64,000 nt of DNA from Promethearchaeota archaeon (GTDB taxonomy: Archaea > Asgardarchaeota > Lokiarchaeia > Sigyniarchaeales > SOKP01): positions 1 to 64,000 of the forward strand of contig JAGXNS010000002.1 in NCBI GenBank assembly GCA_019894855.1. Reading direction: 5' to 3'. Shown piece after piece: positions 8,895 through 17,306 of this stretch. Within the stretch, counting starts at the first letter, position 1; each line of letters starts with the position of its first letter. Both the position numbers and the translations under genes were made by a program. Under the pieces are notes generated by a model, which saw only the letters and a list, made by a program, of their open reading frames with translations, was not told the origin of the DNA and made no database searches.

Positions 8895-9530
8895 TTAACC
8901 TTTTCTTTGTAGAGTTGTATTTATAATTCTTTTCAATCTATCTAAATTTGTTTTTTTCGTTGCCGAGAATTCTAAATAAGGTATTTCGTTATAAACCCTA
9001 TCTTTTTTATCAGTTATTTGAACTAAGTTTATTTCATAAGCCTTAGCAGAATTGATCAATAATGAAAATATTCTTTTCTTATCAAAAACTGAAATCTTAT
9101 CTATTTTATTTAAAATGACCAGAAGTGGTATTTCAAATTCTTTTAAAAATTTAATTAACTCAAAAGTTAGAGGGATTGCAGTTTTATCTTCCATAAAATA
9201 TTTTTTTAACTCATCTTCAATTCTTAGTGAATTTAGTACTATTAAACCAAAAAAGTATTCATCATGGTGTTTTTCAATATGGATAACTATTTGCTTTTTT
9301 ATGTGTTCCTCTCTTCGACGGCTAGAGTCTTTCATATACCCAAATCCAGGTAAATCCACGATTTTATAGGGCATCTGAGGGAATTCTATAGCTTTTATTA
9401 GTAGTGTGCTCCCGGGTTGTTTACCTGCTCTCCCTTTAAACTTTTTTGGATTTGGGAGTAATAATCTTGTTATTGAACTTTTTCCTACATTTGAATTTCC
9501 CATAATCAGTAAAGAAGGTTTAACTTTCAT
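8895..9530 (-). CDS. engB: EngB/YihA-type GTPase
   Basis: A 211-residue single-domain GTPase. G1 is GNSNVGKSS near the N-terminus, then KQPGSTL (switch I with Thr), G3 is DLPGFGYM, and G4 is NKIDK. The DLPGYGYA-like G3 and the 'NVGKSS' P-loop mark the EngB/YihA family, which takes part in large ribosomal subunit assembly in bacteria and also occurs in archaea. G5 is not obvious (a FSATKK stretch near the C-terminus fits). It converges on Taw1, with 18 bp between stop codons. Confidence 0.85.
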   Translation of the reverse strand: MKVKPSLLIMGNSNVGKSSITRLLLPNPKKFKGRAGKQPGSTLLIKAIEFPQMPYKIVDLPGFGYMKDSSRRREEHIKKQIVIHIEKHHDEYFFGLIVLNSLRIEDELKKYFMEDKTAIPLTFELIKFLKEFEIPLLVILNKIDKISVFDKKRIFSLLINSAKAYEINLVQITDKKDRVYNEIPYLEFSATKKTNLDRLKRIINTTLQRKG

Positions 9531-9680
9531 GGTTTTGAATAATACAATATTGCTATATGACTGATATCTACTTATTAATTAAATATTTTTAATCTTATTA
9601 ACATTCACAGTTTACTAAGTGAAGAAATTCTTATTTTAAATAAAAAGGGGTTAAACAGTTAATCAAAAAAAGAAAAAAAA

Positions 9681-10451
9681 TTATTTGGTAAAGATTTTTT
9701 TCATCCAGTTTGGTAAGAGAAAACCGCCATAGAAGGCAAACGCGCTTGCTATTAATAGCAATCTCATAACTACTAGCATCACCGAGAAAAGTAGAATAGT
9801 TGGATCAGGAAAAACTGTTCCTATCAGAATAGATCTTGCTGTTTTCTCTATCACAGCGGCAATTGTAAAAGCGATAAAAGCAAATTGAAGGAGCTTCCCT
9901 TTTAATCTAACTTCTTTATTTTCAGATTTTATTGATTTTCTAGCAAACTTAAAACCAGTCACAAATAAGATTAGAAATGAGATTAACAATAATATTGCTA
10001 AGAAATAGCCCAAATCGGCACTGAATGGTCTTGATAGGGTAATAACTCCTATTAAATTAATATCCAAAAAGAAATTGTAGAAAAACAGCACTTCAAAGAC
10101 AACACCAAAGATTAAAATGAGCACTATAGCTATCTTTTGTTTATCTTTATTGACCATATCTGTATAAGCAGTTACCCAACAAATTAAAGCGACCGGAACG
10201 AAAACATTACCAAGAATAAAATACCATTCTATAGCGAGAGTTCGTTGAATGAATAAGCTCATTAGAAATGAACTTGCTTCGGGTAGCCAAAGAGTGGACA
10301 ATGTGAGCCAAGTAAGTCCCACTAGAATGTATATTCTATTCTTAATTTTACCATATTTGGAAATGATTGTAACTCCGATAATAAAGGAAATTATAACAAA
10401 AATTAGGCTAAGACTTCCTTGTAAAATATCTACTATATCCATATTAACCAC
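9681..10451 (-). CDS. Seven-TM hypothetical membrane protein
   Basis: 256 residues with about seven hydrophobic segments spread over the whole length and a short cytoplasmic-type tail (LPNWMKKIFTK). A conserved-looking polar cluster occurs around WLTLSTLWLPEASS and ILIGTVFPDPTI. No transporter, rhodopsin (no Schiff-base Lys in the last helix) or enzyme motif is recognised. ATG at 10451 or the ATG three codons later (MDIVDIL) are equally possible starts. Function unknown. Confidence 0.65.
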   Translation of the reverse strand: MVNMDIVDILQGSLSLIFVIISFIIGVTIISKYGKIKNRIYILVGLTWLTLSTLWLPEASSFLMSLFIQRTLAIEWYFILGNVFVPVALICWVTAYTDMVNKDKQKIAIVLILIFGVVFEVLFFYNFFLDINLIGVITLSRPFSADLGYFLAILLLISFLILFVTGFKFARKSIKSENKEVRLKGKLLQFAFIAFTIAAVIEKTARSILIGTVFPDPTILLFSVMLVVMRLLLIASAFAFYGGFLLPNWMKKIFTK

Positions 10452-10567
10452 TAATTTTTCTATTTTTTTTTATTAAATGGTAAGGTAAATATGTAATTAA
10501 TATTATGAACTATTTATAATGTTAAGTATCAAAAGCAGTTTTTTTATAACATTACGATTTCATTCCT

Positions 10568-11464
10568 TTAAATCTGATCAAAGAAATCGTCATTGAGAAA
10601 TTCTTCATACATTTTCTTTTTTTCGTCATCTGTTAGAATAGGGCGTCTGTTTATTGGTTCCCCTAAGACATCTAGAAGATCTTTAATCCCTTTTTCACTT
10701 ATATTTATCTTAAATTTACCCCCTTTGATGTATTTAACAACTTGTTTTTCATTTAGTGATAATCTTAAAATGTAACCTAATCCAAAATAAAACTGGTTTT
10801 CTGGAATAGGATCTATGGGACTTTTGCTCGTAACTTCCTTCAACATTTCATATAGAAGTGTCTTACTCGCAATGTGGTCTTCTGCCTCATAAACTAAATA
10901 ACAAAGCGCATGATACCAAATTTTATCGCGTTTATCCTTATTGCGTTCAATGAAAATTTCAGGTGTGATTACCTCTTTTTTAGCTTCCTGTTTTCTTTCT
11001 AAAAGTTCTTGTTTGATACGGTCTCCCAAATCTGAAGACATTAAAACGGGTTCTGCCATTTGGTTTATTTCTGTTCCAGTTTCTTGAATCTCTTCTTGTT
11101 TTACAGATTCAATTGCTTTTTGCATTTCTTGCAGTTCCTCAAAATCGATACCTTCAATATCTGAAAAATCACTTATCATCGCTTCTTTTTGCGCTAAATA
11201 AACTTCTTGCTCAGATGATTCAAGATCTGGTATAATTTCCTCAAGATTCTCGTCACCCTCTAAATTTTCTAATTCTTTTACTTTTGCAATCGCTTCTTGC
11301 ATTTCTTTTAATTCCTCGAAATCTAAATCTTCCAAATCAGAAAAATCAGTCTCGAGATTTTTCATTTCTGAAACATATATGTCTAAATCGTCTCGATCCT
11401 CTCTTGGTTCTTCTTTCTCCGTACTAGTTTCTACATCGTTTTGATTTTCTTGATCTTCGGTCAT
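10568..11464 (-). CDS. Acidic protein with internal repeat, next to a Rab-like GTPase
   Basis: 298 residues. The N-terminal 130 are extremely acidic and hold two copies of a motif: residues 40-66 (DFSDLEDLDFEELKEMQEAI) and 99-125 (DFSDIEGIDFEELQEMQKAI), 59 residues apart. The C-terminal 150 residues form a helical domain (DKIWYHALCYLVYEAEDHIA onward) ending in LNDDFFDQI. No family is recognised. The gene is divergent from the Rab-like GTPase, with 190 bp between starts, suggesting shared regulation. It could be a partner of that GTPase; this is inference from position. Confidence 0.65.
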   Translation of the reverse strand: MTEDQENQNDVETSTEKEEPREDRDDLDIYVSEMKNLETDFSDLEDLDFEELKEMQEAIAKVKELENLEGDENLEEIIPDLESSEQEVYLAQKEAMISDFSDIEGIDFEELQEMQKAIESVKQEEIQETGTEINQMAEPVLMSSDLGDRIKQELLERKQEAKKEVITPEIFIERNKDKRDKIWYHALCYLVYEAEDHIASKTLLYEMLKEVTSKSPIDPIPENQFYFGLGYILRLSLNEKQVVKYIKGGKFKINISEKGIKDLLDVLGEPINRRPILTDDEKKKMYEEFLNDDFFDQI

Positions 11465-11654
11465 ACTTACATCAAATTTATTCGCTTTAATTCATTTTAA
11501 AATTCCCTTAATAGTACTAATAAATCTTTAATTCTATAAATGTTGAGATTTGGAACATTATAAAGAGATAAAAATAATCGAGTTCATTATTCATTGTAGA
11601 TATTAAAAATTATTATTAAAAAAGTTGAAAAAAACTAAATTTCCATAAAATATA

Positions 11655-12218
11655 ATGTCTGGCGAAGGAGAAGATTTTAAATTCAAAATAATAGTAGTTG
11701 GAGACCCCTCGGTTGGAAAAACGACTCTAATTAGGAAATATACCACGGGAGCTTTTCAAAAGGATTATATCGCCACCTTGGGTGCTCAATTTTCTAATTA
11801 CGAAGAAAACCTACAAGGGAAGAAAGTCAGATTATTTATTTGGGATCTGGCGGGTCAAGAATCGTTTGAATTTATGCGCCATAAGTTTTATAAGGGAAGT
11901 AGCGGGGCGATAATTGTATTTTCCCATGCTCCCGAAGAATTAGAAAGTTTTAATAACACTGAAAAGTGGTTGAATGAACTTAAAAAATATTGCGGAGATA
12001 TTCCAATCGCTTTATTTGGGAACAAAATCGATTTAATTAAAAAAAACGAGTTGATATCTAACGAGGAAAAAGCTAACTCAGATTTTAAAGTTGAGAAATT
12101 TGTAAATGAACACGGCATCATCGAATACTTTAAAACAAGTGCTTTGACAGGACAAGGAGTTATTGAAGCGTTTCAAAAGCTAGTTAGAGAGCTCTACTTC
12201 AAAGTTTTTAAAGAATAA
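11655..12218 (+). CDS. Rab/Ras-like small GTPase
   Basis: A 187-residue Ras-superfamily GTPase with every G motif: G1 GDPSVGKT (16-23), G2 Thr in YIATLGAQF, G3 WDLAGQE, G4 GNKIDL and G5 TSALTGQG. WDLAGQE and the FMRHKFYKGSSGAIIVF stretch after it are Rab-like. The C-terminus (LYFKVFKE) has no cysteine, so eukaryote-style prenylation is not possible. Asgard genomes are known to be rich in such GTPases. It converges on EF-2 (30 bp between the genes) and is divergent from the acidic repeat protein. Confidence 0.9.
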   Translation: MSGEGEDFKFKIIVVGDPSVGKTTLIRKYTTGAFQKDYIATLGAQFSNYEENLQGKKVRLFIWDLAGQESFEFMRHKFYKGSSGAIIVFSHAPEELESFNNTEKWLNELKKYCGDIPIALFGNKIDLIKKNELISNEEKANSDFKVEKFVNEHGIIEYFKTSALTGQGVIEAFQKLVRELYFKVFKE

Positions 12219-12248
12219 AAATATAAAAATAAATAATAATAATAAAAC

Positions 12249-14501
12249 CTAAGTCTTTTTGTAGATAAATCGATCCCAGCTTGAAGAATTGGCCAAATGG
12301 TCGGGCATACCCTTACGTTTGCGAATTTCGAGGATAAGATCTTCTTCTAAACTTTTTGGTACTTTTTCAAAACCAGAAAATTCGTATCCAAAAAACGCTC
12401 TTCCTTGAGTAGAACCTCGAATATCGTCAGCTATACCAATAGTTTCAGCTGCGGGAATTACACCGTGAACTCTTACGTATTCTCCTTCTGGAATTACATT
12501 CGTAATTTTGCCGCGTCGCCGGTTAATAATAGCATTAACTGGTCCCTCTGTCCCCTCTGGAGTTTTCACATCAATTCTCTGAATAGGTTCAAAAAGATGA
12601 GGATCAGCATCCAACATTGCTAAGGACATAGCAGAGAAAGCCATTCCTGCTATTTGTCCGTACGATGTATGGCGAGTGTCTTCATGAATAGTCATGTCTG
12701 TGAAAACTATTTTAAATCCTGCGGCTGGTTCTTTCGCAAGAATACATTCTCCAAGCCAATCTCTAAAGGCAGCCGTTAAATAAGATTTAACTTTATCAAA
12801 TCGTTGTAATCCTGAGGTGCCATTTACGAGTAAGCTTCCTTGATACACGTCAACGATCCTTCTAGCTTCTTTCGCATCCCAACCTGCTTCTTCTCTTAAG
12901 ATTTTTGCTCTATCTTTGTCATGCATCAAATCTGTTATTTTTCCGGAATCAATTAGTTTTTCTGTTAGCTCGTCTAGTGGTTCAAGGTATAACAAGATGC
13001 GATTATGAGAGTTTGCAGATTTTGTGTAAAAGTCTCTGCTTCTCTTAGTAATTTTTTCTCGAAATACTATAATCGGCTCTCCGATTATAATAGAAACTTG
13101 GTTATTGATCCGTTTGGTAAGGATTTCAATTTGAAGCGGATCGATTCCACTTAGGATGAACTCTCCAGATTCTTTATCCCGCCGATACATCGCAGTAGGA
13201 TCTGCTTGAAGCCACTTACTTACTACCGTATCTAATTTGTCGATTTCGTGTGGATCTTTGGGTTTTATGCTTCTTGAAACAACTGGTTCGCACGCATATT
13301 GGATTTTTTCAAAAGACGGGAGAAGCATAGCTTCTTTTTTATCCTTTGGGACATCACTAGCTGACATAAATGTCTCTCCAGAGGGACAAATAAAACCATA
13401 TAAAGCAAACAGATTTCCTGCAGGAATTTTTGGGACATCCAATAGATCTGTAATTTCCATGACTCCTAATCGTTTTACTCGATTACTTGTTCTATTATTT
13501 ACCAAATAAATCGCGTCCGATAATCGGAATGTACCAGAAAAAACACGGCCTATTAGGGTAGGTTGGTACCCTCTTCGTGGGTCTAAGAATATTTTTGTAA
13601 TCATACCATAGAGAGGCCCATTAGGATCGCATTTTTGGAGTGATTGTCCTAGTTCTGAGTCTAAATCACCAGCCCATATGTGAGGAATTCTATACTTTGA
13701 AGCTTCAACAGGATTAGGTAAGTGATCCACAACCATCCTTAACATAGGCTCGTCAAGTGGAAGATTATCTCTTAACCACTGAATGTCGCCTTCGCTATAT
13801 TTTGCGAATACATCTTGTGGCTTTAAACCTTTTTCTACTAAAATTTCGTACGTAAACCCCCACCCGTGTTTCGCTGAACCAACAGCAACGCTATTTTTGG
13901 CAAAATCGACGGTCCAACCTGATCCTTCGGGCCTAATCTTTTTGATTAATTCATTTACCTGTCTAGATATTTTATCAATTTTTTCGAAAGTATCTTGTGG
14001 ACTTAATTTAAGTTCACTTATTAACCGATCTACCTTATTAATAAATAATACAGGTTTACAATACTCTTCACCAACGGATAATCGGATATTTGTCTCTGTT
14101 TGAGTCATAACCCCTTCTAACGCGTCGACGAGGATAATTGCACCATCGCTACCTCTAAGAGCACGCGATACTTCTCCGGTAAAAGAGATATGTCCAGGGG
14201 TGTCATTAATTTGAAGGATGTATGGTTCATCATCATCCGGTTTTCTTGGGTCATTGAATGCTAACAGAACAACACTCGTGAAAATCGTAATTCCTCTTGC
14301 CTGCTCCTCTTCGTCAGAATCAGTCATCTGAAGTTGTCCGGCGTCCTCTTCCCTCATCAAACCCGCACGTCTTAACAGGTAATCGCTTGCGGTAGTTTTA
14401 CCGTGGTCTATATGAGCTACTATTGAAAACAACCGCTTTTTCTCGAATGAACCTGATGTAATGAGTTGTGCGATCTCTTCGGGATTTTTTACTTTAACCA
14501 T
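12249..14501 (-). CDS. fusA: Translation elongation factor 2 with altered diphthamide loop
   Basis: A 750-residue archaeal EF-2, the ribosomal translocase. The G domain has AHIDHGKTT, RGITI and NDTPGHISF, and NKVD follows. Domains II to V continue at normal length. In domain IV the loop around the diphthamide site reads IHEDTRHTSYGQIAG, with His at residue 611 where archaeal EF-2 normally has HEDAVHRGPAQVIPA-type sequence: the His is kept but the following RG.. and P residues are not. Divergence here has been linked with loss of the dph genes in some Asgard lineages and with EF-2 paralogues. The gene stands apart from S12-S7, unlike the classical str operon. Confidence 0.95.
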   Translation of the reverse strand: MVKVKNPEEIAQLITSGSFEKKRLFSIVAHIDHGKTTASDYLLRRAGLMREEDAGQLQMTDSDEEEQARGITIFTSVVLLAFNDPRKPDDDEPYILQINDTPGHISFTGEVSRALRGSDGAIILVDALEGVMTQTETNIRLSVGEEYCKPVLFINKVDRLISELKLSPQDTFEKIDKISRQVNELIKKIRPEGSGWTVDFAKNSVAVGSAKHGWGFTYEILVEKGLKPQDVFAKYSEGDIQWLRDNLPLDEPMLRMVVDHLPNPVEASKYRIPHIWAGDLDSELGQSLQKCDPNGPLYGMITKIFLDPRRGYQPTLIGRVFSGTFRLSDAIYLVNNRTSNRVKRLGVMEITDLLDVPKIPAGNLFALYGFICPSGETFMSASDVPKDKKEAMLLPSFEKIQYACEPVVSRSIKPKDPHEIDKLDTVVSKWLQADPTAMYRRDKESGEFILSGIDPLQIEILTKRINNQVSIIIGEPIIVFREKITKRSRDFYTKSANSHNRILLYLEPLDELTEKLIDSGKITDLMHDKDRAKILREEAGWDAKEARRIVDVYQGSLLVNGTSGLQRFDKVKSYLTAAFRDWLGECILAKEPAAGFKIVFTDMTIHEDTRHTSYGQIAGMAFSAMSLAMLDADPHLFEPIQRIDVKTPEGTEGPVNAIINRRRGKITNVIPEGEYVRVHGVIPAAETIGIADDIRGSTQGRAFFGYEFSGFEKVPKSLEEDLILEIRKRKGMPDHLANSSSWDRFIYKKT

Positions 14502-15104
14502 TTCATTTTCTCTCTTTTCACTTAAAGATCATAGTAATTAGCTATGAAATAATAAGAATAATATTTAAAATTTAATTAGTAAATGAATAAAATCATAAAA
14601 ATTTTATGGAAAAAGCAATCTACTACTAACTTAAAAGATTTATTAAATGTTTTTTTATAAAGAGAGTAACAAATTTTGTTATAGTCTCGATATCTTAGAA
14701 AAAATTAGAATCTTTCTTTAAAATAAATCGTAATTAAAAATCTATACGCTCAGAAAAAGCGTCAGCAGTTTTTATTATAATTGTTCTTTTTGTATACTTG
14801 TCCATTTTCATTTACCTTTTATTGGGGTTTTTTGGTATTTTTAATAATAAAAAATGTTAAAAAAAAAATAATTCGTTCTTATCTTGCAACAAAATTTAAT
14901 GTTTTGAAGTTCATTTTAGCTTTTACGGCTTCAATATTGGTTTTTTCCATTAGTTTTTACCTCCTTTTTTTTATTTTTCTTGTTTTTGTTCTTAATTAAA
15001 ACAAGGTAAGGATGCATAATTAGTTTTTAATGCTAAACTATGAATGGACTTTTGAACATTTGATGAACTGTTCTAAATCCTGTGGAGAAGCAAAAAAAAG
15101 GTGT
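14502..15104. other. Intergenic region, about 600 bp, with one terminator-like hairpin
   Basis: Long AT-rich gap between the starts side of EF-2 and the stop of the CCA-adding enzyme. It holds a 5-bp hairpin, ACGCT (14746-14750) with AGCGT (14758-14762) around a 7-base loop, followed by a T-rich run, which could be a terminator or part of a small RNA on the + strand. A TTG-started frame at 14781-14999 encodes only hydrophobic low-complexity sequence and I do not call it a gene. The first 60 bases upstream of EF-2 should contain its promoter. Confidence 0.35.
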
Positions 15105-16559
15105 TTATGTAAAAGGTAAAACCATATTTACCAATATGTAGATACTTCTTTTACCCGATTTTGTCATTGTTTCTTTAGAATTTGATATATTTACAATTCT
15201 TAAATTGTCTGGAATTTTGTTTGTGATGAAATCCTTTAAATAATCTTCAAAAATGTCATAATCTCTTATAGTTTTTACCCATAAGTAGCCATCTTTCTCA
15301 AAAAAATCTGGATTCCTTTGTTTAAATTTGTCTGAGTGTACTTTATCTTTAATTGGAGGGCCTCGACGTAAATAAGATTTCTCTATTTCAGGATATTCGC
15401 AGTATATAGCGAGATTATAATCCTCATAATCTGCTTCAAAATACACTTCAAATTCTATTTTGCCAAATCGCTCAGCGCGCGAGACTTCTTTTTCTCCCTT
15501 CGATTTTACGCTATCCCCTATGGAGTATAATTTATCCCTATTAATCGTATAATGAATCTCAGAGTTTTCGTTTTTAAGCTCGATTATGAAAATATTATCA
15601 GCAAGAGACGGTTTTATAGTGGAGATGTTTATTTCCGGAATTTCTTCTATAACAAAGAATTTCTTATTAGGATTATCTAGAAATTCCTTAATTCTCTGAT
15701 TACAATATTTATACGCTTTTTCTGAAATTGCAGAAGCCACATTTCGATTCTTATCAATAGGATCAGAAATGATGAGATAATCGTTTTGAAAATGTTGAAT
15801 CTTCCTTAAATCATTAATGGATCTATTATGGAAATCAATAGGGATATTTTTAAGTAAATTGAAATTAGAAAACAAATTCTGCAGAGTTTTGTAGTGGGAT
15901 ATAAGAAGCTCTGCACTATAGCCAATGAATCCTACTTTTCCGACAGCGCTTTTGTCACCGTAGCAATTGTTAGCTTTAAAAAACTGCTTTAATATTCTTA
16001 CTTCATTTCTTTGTTCTTCCGTTAAATTATTTTTGATAAAATGACCATGCCAAGGTGATCTATCGACTGCCGTCACGGGGCCATATTTATCTATAAAATC
16101 CAAATCTAAATCGAAAAAAAGAACAATATCTATTTTAATTTTATAATTTTCAGTGAAGTAATCTACCGTTACATAAGGGTGTTCAGCATAAAGGAGCCGT
16201 GGATTGCGAAATTCTTTTGGGGTTAACGATTTTTTTATCCAATTATTACATAAATTAAGAAAATCTTTCTTAGATTCTTTTTTTAATTTATTTTTGCTTA
16301 ATCCTTCGTATTTTGGTTTATATAACTCATAATTCAATCCAACAAATAAATCAATGTCAAAATCGTTTTTTAATTGTGTTTGTTTGATTCCTGTTGAGCC
16401 CTGAGGTTCAATTTTTGTGTATGGTATATTTAATTGTTGGGCTTTCTCATCTAATATTACTTTGAGTTTTTTAATGATAACGTTGATTAAAGTGAGTTCA
16501 TGTTGGGTTGGAATGATATCTTCTAAAACTTCTTTAAAAATTGTATTTATTGAAGTCAT
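15105..16559 (-). CDS. cca: CCA-adding enzyme (archaeal class I tRNA nucleotidyltransferase)
   Basis: A 484-residue archaeal class I CCA-adding enzyme, which restores the 3' CCA of tRNA. The nucleotidyltransferase head has QGSTGIKQTQLKNDFDIDLF (GS followed by DxD) and a third acidic residue in YKIKIDIVLFF. The core, YDKSAVGKVGFIGYSAELLI, and the C-terminal body-tail are in the usual order. The length is slightly above the roughly 450 residues common in archaea. Promoter and start (ATG at 16559) look ordinary. It is separated from the GNAT gene by about 130 bp. Confidence 0.93.
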   Translation of the reverse strand: MTSINTIFKEVLEDIIPTQHELTLINVIIKKLKVILDEKAQQLNIPYTKIEPQGSTGIKQTQLKNDFDIDLFVGLNYELYKPKYEGLSKNKLKKESKKDFLNLCNNWIKKSLTPKEFRNPRLLYAEHPYVTVDYFTENYKIKIDIVLFFDLDLDFIDKYGPVTAVDRSPWHGHFIKNNLTEEQRNEVRILKQFFKANNCYGDKSAVGKVGFIGYSAELLISHYKTLQNLFSNFNLLKNIPIDFHNRSINDLRKIQHFQNDYLIISDPIDKNRNVASAISEKAYKYCNQRIKEFLDNPNKKFFVIEEIPEINISTIKPSLADNIFIIELKNENSEIHYTINRDKLYSIGDSVKSKGEKEVSRAERFGKIEFEVYFEADYEDYNLAIYCEYPEIEKSYLRRGPPIKDKVHSDKFKQRNPDFFEKDGYLWVKTIRDYDIFEDYLKDFITNKIPDNLRIVNISNSKETMTKSGKRSIYILVNMVLPFT

Positions 16560-16688
16560 GCGTGAAGGATTTGAAGGCGTTGATTGAAGTAAAAATTATT
16601 CTTATTATATAAAGGTATTCCAAATTTAAATAAATTCTATGAACTTAAATATTTTTATCCAATTAACTTTAATTTTCATACAAATTCT

Positions 16689-17306
16689 CTATTTAATTGG
16701 GTTCCTTAAAAGACTCCAATGAAAAATCTTGGTGCCTGGAAGAATAACTTTTTGAAGGATGCAAAAGCCGAACTGCTTAAAAAGTTCTACGTTTTTCTCT
16801 TTATTCGTTTCAAGATAAATTGGTTTGCTTTCTAGATCAATTTTATTAATAGTCGTAGATAGTAATTGTTGTCCGAAACCTATTCCCTGATGGTTTGGTC
16901 CTACTCCAATTAGAGATAAGTACCAATGTGGGTATGGAGCAAATTTTTTATGAAGATTATTGGTAAATTTATAAATTTTATTTTGTAAAGTCAGGTATTT
17001 CCATTTAACTTTTACTGGCAGAGCTAATGCCCCCGTTTTAATTGCTTTCCATCTGGTGTGAGACGAATTCTTTGGTGGTAACCAAACTGAAATACCTTCA
17101 AAATTTGGAGATGAATATACTTCTCCATAACATAAGCCATATTTGATAACATGCTGAAAATAAAGATTAAGTGTTTTTAATCGTTGATTAGTATCCAGAA
17201 TAATATAATTAAAAATAGGATCGTGCTGAAACGCTTTACTAAGGATATTACTGGCAATTTTTAATTTATTGATGGGAAGATGCAAAACTTTTCGAATTTC
17301 AATCAT
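16689..17306 (-). CDS. GNAT-family N-acetyltransferase
   Basis: About 205 residues with the acetyl-CoA-binding motif A, LSLIGVGPNHQGIGFGQQLL (R/QxxGxG/A form), preceded by the strand PYPHWYLSL and followed by YLETNKEKNVELFKQFGF. The preferred start is ATG at 17306, which overlaps the aIF5B stop by one base (TAATG), a typical coupled arrangement; a longer start at 17321 is also open. The resemblance is to the FR47/puromycin-acetyltransferase type of GNAT proteins. The acceptor is unknown; linkage with aIF5B may be only co-transcription. Confidence 0.8.
   Translation of the reverse strand: MIEIRKVLHLPINKLKIASNILSKAFQHDPIFNYIILDTNQRLKTLNLYFQHVIKYGLCYGEVYSSPNFEGISVWLPPKNSSHTRWKAIKTGALALPVKVKWKYLTLQNKIYKFTNNLHKKFAPYPHWYLSLIGVGPNHQGIGFGQQLLSTTINKIDLESKPIYLETNKEKNVELFKQFGFCILQKVILPGTKIFHWSLLRNPIK

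Noticed and set aside
14781-14999. TTG-started 72-residue hydrophobic frame
   Set aside because: Very AT-rich, low-complexity, no ribosome binding site, no family resemblance; expected by chance in such DNA.
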